NCBI GenBank assembly: GCA_016177875.1
Contig: JACOUL010000011.1
Coordinates: forward strand, 1 to 38,760
Reading direction: 5' to 3'
Length of the DNA stretch: 38,760 nt
Source: Burkholderiales bacterium
Lineage (GTDB): Bacteria > Pseudomonadota > Gammaproteobacteria > Burkholderiales > Burkholderiaceae_D
Under the pieces are notes generated by a model, which saw nothing but the letters and a program-made list of their open reading frames with translations, made no database searches and was not told where the DNA came from. Shown here in pieces: positions 34,295-38,760 of this stretch. Position 1 is the stretch's first letter. Every line of letters starts with the position of its first letter. Both the position numbers and the translations under genes were made by a program.

Positions 34295-35635
34295 GTGAGC
34301 GACTCTTCGCTACAACGTCCGGCGCCGGTTTCTTTAGCTGAAGCGTTTCGCTATTGGCTTAAGCTCGGCTTCGTCAGCTTCGGTGGCCCCGCAGGACAAA
34401 TTGCGCTGATGCATACCGAACTGGTAGAGCGGCGTCGCTGGATTTCGGAAAAGCGCTTCCTGCATGCGTTGAACTATTGCATGCTCTTACCCGGACCGGA
34501 AGCAACGCAGCTCGCGGTTTATATCGGCTGGCTGATGCACCGCACCTTGGGCGGCATCATCGCCGGAACCTTATTCGTGTTGCCATCGCTCGCCATTCTG
34601 ATTGCCTTGTCTTGGGTATATCTAAAATTTGGCCAGGTCGGAATCGTTGCCGGTATCTTGTACGGTATTAAGCCTGCGGTCGTCGCGATCGTACTAGCCG
34701 CCGCCTGGCGCATCGGTTCACGCTCATTACGAAACGCTTGGCTGATCGCCATTGCAATTGCGGCATTTACCGCAATTGCTGTAGGCGGCGTCCCCTTTCC
34801 AGCCATCGTCTTGGCGGCAGCATTCCTCGGCTTCATCGGCGGCAGAGTACTCCCTGAGAAATTCAAAATCGGCGGCGGCCATGCCTCACGCACAGCCAAT
34901 TACGGGCCGGCCATTATCGACGACGACACGCCCACTCCTCAACATGCACGATTTTCTTTGGGCAAGCTCATTGCAGCCGTCGTCATCGGCCTTGGCTTAG
35001 GTTTGGCCGTATGGGAATTGCTAGCTCTCGCGTTCGGCAAAACGACACCCCTCACACAAATGGGATGGTTTTTTACAAAGGCGGCATTGCTCACTTTCGG
35101 CGGTGCTTACGCTGTATTGCCTTATGTTTATCAGGGCAGCGTCGAGACCTATCATTGGGTAAGCGCACCGCAAATGATCGACGGCTTAGCGCTCGGCGAA
35201 ACAACGCCGGGTCCCTTGATCATGATTGTTGCATTCGTTGGATTCGTGGGCGCTTGGACGAAAGAAATTTTTGGTGCAGATAGTTTATTTATTGCGGGGG
35301 TTGCAGGCGCCAGTGTCGCAACCTTCTTCACCTTTCTACCTTCATTTATATTTATCCTCACTGGCGGCCCCTTGGTTGAATCTACGCGCGACAACATCAA
35401 ATTGACGGCGCCGCTGACGGCTATTTCGGCAGCAGTCGTCGGTGTCATTGTCAGCCTTGCCGTATTTTTCGGCGAGCATGTCTTCAAACTCACCAAACCA
35501 GTGCAACAGTGGGACTGGATCGCGATCGTCATCACCTTAGCTGCTTGCATTGCTCTCTTCCGCTTTAAGCTGGGCACCATCAAACTAATCGCCATCTGTG
35601 CAATTGCGGGACTCGTGGTATCTTATTTGCGTTAG
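34295..35635 (+). CDS. chrA: Chromate transporter (CHR family)
   Basis: A 446-residue inner-membrane protein of the CHR family, associated with chromate efflux and resistance. It is the full-length two-domain type: the N-terminal half starts FRYWLKLGFVSFGGPAGQIA, with ERRRWISEKRFLHALNYCML-LPGPEATQLAVYIGW, and the C-terminal half repeats the pattern (FTKAALLTFGGAYAVLPYVY; DGLALGETTPGPLIMIVAFV). About ten hydrophobic helices are present. The start is GTG at 34295 after GAGAGA. No chrB or other resistance gene is adjacent. It lies 15 bases before moaA, so it may share that transcript. Motif match is strong, but transport of chromate here is inferred. Confidence 0.92.
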   Translation: MSDSSLQRPAPVSLAEAFRYWLKLGFVSFGGPAGQIALMHTELVERRRWISEKRFLHALNYCMLLPGPEATQLAVYIGWLMHRTLGGIIAGTLFVLPSLAILIALSWVYLKFGQVGIVAGILYGIKPAVVAIVLAAAWRIGSRSLRNAWLIAIAIAAFTAIAVGGVPFPAIVLAAAFLGFIGGRVLPEKFKIGGGHASRTANYGPAIIDDDTPTPQHARFSLGKLIAAVVIGLGLGLAVWELLALAFGKTTPLTQMGWFFTKAALLTFGGAYAVLPYVYQGSVETYHWVSAPQMIDGLALGETTPGPLIMIVAFVGFVGAWTKEIFGADSLFIAGVAGASVATFFTFLPSFIFILTGGPLVESTRDNIKLTAPLTAISAAVVGVIVSLAVFFGEHVFKLTKPVQQWDWIAIVITLAACIALFRFKLGTIKLIAICAIAGLVVSYLR

Positions 35636-35650
35636 AAAAAAGTCGTTTTC

Positions 35651-36760
35651 ATGAGCGCAAAATTCATCCCTGTTGTCGATGTCCGTCACTTGCACACATC
35701 GCAGGTAAAGGCGCCCATTGGCGCGCCGTCGGGAAGCTTGCTTGACTCCTTGAATCGTCCTCTACGCGATTTGCGCATCTCCGTAACGGACCGCTGTAAT
35801 TTCCGCTGTGTCTATTGCATGCCAAAACAGGTGTTCGACAAGAACTACGCATTCCTGCCGCATCAATCCCTGCTGACGTTTGAAGAAATCACTCGCATCG
35901 CAAAAACATTTATTGCCCATGGTGTAGAAAAAATCCGCCTGACCGGTGGCGAACCGCTGCTGCGCAAAAATATTGAAACCTTGATCGAAATGCTTGCGAA
36001 TCTCAAGACAACTAGCGGGCGTGATCTTGATCTCACCTTAACCACCAATGGTTCGCTGCTGGCAAAGAAAGCACAATCGCTCAAAGACGCCGGATTAAAG
36101 CGAATTACCGTTTCGCTCGACTCGCTTGATGACGCGATTTTCAAACGCATGAACGATGTTGACTTTGCCGTTGCCGACGTATTAGAAGGCATAGAGACCG
36201 CTCATCGCGTTGGACTAAGTCCGATCAAAGTAAATATGGTGGTCAAAGGCGGCATGAACGATAGCGAAATCGTTCCCATGGCGCGCCGCTTCCACGGTAC
36301 GCCGTTTATTTTGCGCTTCATCGAATACATGGATGTCGGGGCCAGCAACGGATGGAAAATGGATGAGGTCATTCCTTCCTCCGAAGTCATACGCCGTATT
36401 CACGCCGACATACCATTGGTCGAAATTGCCCCCAACTACGCCGGCGAAACGGCAAGCCGCTGGCGCTATGCCGATGGCGCAGGTGAAATCGGCGTGATCT
36501 CAAGCGTCACTCAAGCATTTTGCCGTGATTGCACGCGTGCGCGGCTATCGACGGAAGGGAAACTTTATACTTGCCTGTTTTCCGGTAGCGGCCACGATCT
36601 GCGGACCTTGGTCCGTGGCGGCAGAAGCGATGAAGAAATCAGCTCCACAGTCGCCCAAATTTGGCGCGCACGTAGCGATCGCTATTCGGAACTCCGTACC
36701 GTTCAGACGCTCGAGCTGAAGCAGCGGACGAAAGTCGAAATGTCCTACATCGGAGGCTAA
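35651..36760 (+). CDS. moaA: GTP 3',8-cyclase MoaA
   Basis: A radical SAM enzyme that with MoaC turns GTP into cyclic pyranopterin monophosphate, the first step of molybdenum cofactor synthesis. The 369-residue product has the N-terminal cluster C49-x3-C53-x2-C56 ([13 protein letters not shown]), the SAM-binding [15 protein letters not shown], and the C-terminal cluster with [19 protein letters not shown]. The terminal GG (SYIGG) is typical. The first ~35 residues are an extension relative to E. coli. It precedes mobA by two bases; moaC is not in the window. Confidence 0.96.
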   Translation: MSAKFIPVVDVRHLHTSQVKAPIGAPSGSLLDSLNRPLRDLRISVTDRCNFRCVYCMPKQVFDKNYAFLPHQSLLTFEEITRIAKTFIAHGVEKIRLTGGEPLLRKNIETLIEMLANLKTTSGRDLDLTLTTNGSLLAKKAQSLKDAGLKRITVSLDSLDDAIFKRMNDVDFAVADVLEGIETAHRVGLSPIKVNMVVKGGMNDSEIVPMARRFHGTPFILRFIEYMDVGASNGWKMDEVIPSSEVIRRIHADIPLVEIAPNYAGETASRWRYADGAGEIGVISSVTQAFCRDCTRARLSTEGKLYTCLFSGSGHDLRTLVRGGRSDEEISSTVAQIWRARSDRYSELRTVQTLELKQRTKVEMSYIGG

Positions 36761-36762
36761 TC

Positions 36763-37341
36763 TTGGCCGTCACGGGATTAATCTTAGCCGGTGGACGCGC
36801 GACGCGTATGGGTGGCTCGGATAAGGGATTACAACTCTTTCGCGGAATGCCGCTCGTTCAACATGTGATGGGCCGCCTAAATCCACAAGTCGACGCAATG
36901 ATCATCAATGCCAATCGACATCTTGAGCAATATGCCACATTGGGTGTCCCTGTCATCACCGATGAGATTGCCGATTTCGCGGGACCATTGGCAGGATTGC
37001 AGGCAGGTTTGCGCCATTGCCAAACACCATTGATGCTAACGGCGTCCTGCGATTCTCCCTTCTTGCCGGAAGATTTGGGAAAGCGCCTTCTGGACGCACT
37101 GCAACGAGAAAATGCCGACATCGCGGCCGCCACTACAGGTACGCAGGAAGCAATGCAACTGCATCCGGTATTTTGCTTGTTGAAAACCGAACTTCTACCT
37201 AAGCTAACTACTTACCTGGAATCGGGTGGGCGGAAAATGCGAGAGTGGCAAAATTTACAAAAATTGATCTACGTGCGGTTCCCGGACGAACGTGCCTTCT
37301 ACAATCTCAATACTCTCGACGAATTACGATCCCTAGAATGA
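36763..37341 (+). CDS. mobA: Molybdenum cofactor guanylyltransferase MobA
   Basis: MobA joins GMP to molybdopterin to give the guanine dinucleotide cofactor used by DMSO-reductase-family enzymes. The 192-residue product has the nucleotide-binding start GLILAGGRATRMGGSDKGLQ, then DEIADFAGPLAGLQAGLRHC and the metal-binding CDSPFLPEDL. It starts with TTG at 36763, supported by GGAGG seven bases upstream inside the moaA end. The moeA start overlaps its stop by four bases. Confidence 0.95.
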   Translation: MAVTGLILAGGRATRMGGSDKGLQLFRGMPLVQHVMGRLNPQVDAMIINANRHLEQYATLGVPVITDEIADFAGPLAGLQAGLRHCQTPLMLTASCDSPFLPEDLGKRLLDALQRENADIAAATTGTQEAMQLHPVFCLLKTELLPKLTTYLESGGRKMREWQNLQKLIYVRFPDERAFYNLNTLDELRSLE

Positions 37342-38624
37342 GCACTCAAAATTCCCCCTCGCTGTTCAGCGACACGGCTAGCGTCCATCCCACGGATTTG
37401 ACGGTCGAAACCGCGCAAAGAATCATGCGCGAATTGGTCAGCCCTTTCCAAGAAACGGAAACTGCCACCCTGCATTCCGCACTCGACCGCGTCTTGGCAG
37501 AAGATATCGTTTCCACCATCAATGTGCCGGCTTACGACAATGCGGCGATGGATGGATATGCCTTCCACGGCGCCGATCTCGTGCGAGGCAAAGACCTCAA
37601 ACTAAAAATCGTCGGGTCCGCTTTCGCAGGGCATAGCTTCGACGGCGCAGTTCAGCGCGGCGAATGCATCTCCATCATGACCGGCGCCATGATGCCACGC
37701 GAGTGCGATACGGTGGTGCCGCATGAATTGGTACAAAAAGTTCCGGACTACGAAATAACAATTCCCGCCGGCGCAATCGAGCCACGCGACAACCGGCGTT
37801 TCAAAGGCGAAGATTTGGCTATCGGCCAAGTGGCTCTTACGAAAGGAAAATTCCTGCGTCCTGCCGATCTCGGCTTGTTGGCATCGCTAGGCGTCGCCAA
37901 CGTGCCGGTGTTGCGCAAACTACGCGTGGCATTCTTTTCCACCGGCGACGAATTGCGCTCAGTCGGCGAACCGCTCGACCCAGGCTGCATCTACGACAGC
38001 AACCGCTATACCGTGTTCGGTATGCTCGCGCGCCTTGGGTGCGACCTTATCGACATGGGCGTCGTCAAAGACGATCCTGCGGCGCTGGAGCATGCCTTGC
38101 GCAATGCGTGTGAGCAAGCAGACGCCATCATTACTTCCGGTGGTGTATCAGTCGGCGCCGCTGACTATACAGGCAAGATCCTGCAGCAATTGGGCGAAGT
38201 TGCCTTTTGGAAGATTGCCATGCGTCCGGGCAAACCATTGGCCTTCGGCCGCATTTCTTCACATGAAGAAAGTGCCTTACTATTTGGACTGCCCGGAAAT
38301 CCGGTTGCCGCCATGGTGAGCTTTTATTTCTTTGTGCGCCCGGCCTTGCTCAAGATGATGGGCAGCGACGCTGATGGCTTGCCTCTTATGCGCGCGACTT
38401 CGCAATCGACTATGCGCAAGAAACCAGGCCGTACAGAATTTCAACGCGGCATTCTTTCCAACGATGCTCGCGGCAACCCACAGGTGCGGATTACCGGTGC
38501 CCAAGGCTCAGGCATACTGCATTCGATGTCTCAAGCCAATTGCATCGTCGTGCTGCCCCACGATGGGGGCAACATCAACGTCGGTGACCAAGTGGACGTG
38601 GTTTTGTTTGACGGCTTGATCTAA
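37338..38624 (+). CDS. moeA: Molybdopterin molybdenumtransferase MoeA
   Basis: MoeA inserts molybdenum into adenylated molybdopterin. With the ATG at 37338, inside the ATGA overlap with mobA, it has 428 residues; an upstream ATG in the same frame lies inside mobA and is unlikely. Motifs include NVPAYDNAAMDGYAFHG near the N-terminus, IMTGAMMPRECDTVVPHE, VAFFSTGDELRSVGEPLDPG with YDSNRYTV, DAIITSGGVSVGAADYTG and GLPGNPVAAMVSFYFFVRP. Length is normal. It completes the chrA-moaA-mobA-moeA run and is followed at ~55 bases by an insertion sequence. Confidence 0.95.
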   Translation: MSTQNSPSLFSDTASVHPTDLTVETAQRIMRELVSPFQETETATLHSALDRVLAEDIVSTINVPAYDNAAMDGYAFHGADLVRGKDLKLKIVGSAFAGHSFDGAVQRGECISIMTGAMMPRECDTVVPHELVQKVPDYEITIPAGAIEPRDNRRFKGEDLAIGQVALTKGKFLRPADLGLLASLGVANVPVLRKLRVAFFSTGDELRSVGEPLDPGCIYDSNRYTVFGMLARLGCDLIDMGVVKDDPAALEHALRNACEQADAIITSGGVSVGAADYTGKILQQLGEVAFWKIAMRPGKPLAFGRISSHEESALLFGLPGNPVAAMVSFYFFVRPALLKMMGSDADGLPLMRATSQSTMRKKPGRTEFQRGILSNDARGNPQVRITGAQGSGILHSMSQANCIVVLPHDGGNINVGDQVDVVLFDGLI

Positions 38625-38680
38625 GAACCTGATCAATATCTTCCAGTCAAAGGTATTTAGCAGTTTTACCGGGAAGAGAA

Positions 38681-38760
38681 ATGAACAGGAAGCACTATCC
38701 GAGCGACATCGACCGAGAGCAGTTCGAGCAGATTCGGGGCATGCTGGAAGGCGCCCGTCA
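38681..38760 (+). mobile_element. N-terminal start of an IS5-family transposase (cut by window edge)
   Basis: The frame beginning ATG at 38681 reads MNRKHYPSDIDREQFEQIRG then MLEGARQ and runs off the edge. This is the typical beginning of IS5-family transposases (M-x-R-K-x-Y-x-S-D-I-x-R-x-Q-F-E-x-I-x-P/G). Only 26 residues are visible. The left inverted repeat should lie between 38625 and 38680 but cannot be identified from one end. Its position just after moeA means it may separate the moa/moe genes from further cofactor genes. Confidence 0.75.

Noticed and set aside
37245..37337. Upstream in-frame extension of moeA
   Set aside because: It lies inside mobA; the ATGA overlap at 37338 gives the normal MoeA N-terminus.
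1..38760. CRISPR array, prophage or integrase gene
   Set aside because: No regularly spaced repeats, phage structural genes or integrase motifs were seen in the window.

Overview
This window looks like chromosome of a betaproteobacterium, most plausibly an Oxalobacteraceae member close to Herminiimonas, Herbaspirillum or Janthinobacterium. That placement is an inference from gene order (lepA-lepB-DUF4845-rnc-era-recO-pdxJ-acpS-nagZ-uvrC-pgsA-tRNA; rpoE-mucA-mucB-mucD; yceD-rpmF-plsX-fabHDG-acpP-fabF), protein style and moderate GC content. No rRNA or other decisive marker is present.

Positions 1-4.2 kb are accessory DNA. They hold the tail of an IS630-type transposase that ends inside a gene for the N-terminus of a TOTE-type primase-helicase, two small conserved genes of unknown function in the same apparent operon, a decayed PIN-domain toxin gene, an intact HigB/HigA-like toxin-antitoxin pair and an unrecognised 261-residue protein with a CoiA-like cysteine/histidine pattern. 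The block stops at the terminator behind a tRNA-Gly/tRNA-Cys pair, a common position for acquired DNA.

Positions 4.2-15.1 kb are a very compact minus-strand housekeeping superoperon. Reading in the direction of transcription it runs lepA, lepB, DUF4845, rnc, era, recO, pdxJ, acpS, nagZ, uvrC, pgsA, tRNA-Gly, tRNA-Cys. It links translation, protein export, RNA processing, ribosome assembly, repair, cofactor synthesis, cell-wall recycling and phospholipid synthesis. Upstream lie a small glutaredoxin gene and the envelope-stress operon rpoE-mucA-mucB-mucD (19.3-15.5 kb), which has a good sigma-E-type promoter and a strong intrinsic terminator.

Positions 19.4-26.4 kb carry the fatty-acid operon: yceD, rpmF, plsX, fabH, fabD, fabG, acpP, fabF and a YgfX-like gene. 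A good sigma-70 promoter drives its start, and there are signs of internal control (a terminator-like hairpin after rpmF, an acpP promoter, a hairpin after acpP). maf and an RsmI-like methyltransferase gene diverge from it. rluC, a HAD phosphatase, a Rieske protein and sppA form a minus-strand operon at 31.0-27.8 kb, divergent from rne with its long structured leader.

Positions 34.3-38.6 kb carry chrA (chromate transport) and the molybdenum cofactor genes moaA-mobA-moeA, followed at the right edge by the start of an IS5-family transposase. Insertion sequences therefore touch both ends of the window. I found no convincing wholly new system. The least explained material is the 0.1-4.0 kb accessory block.
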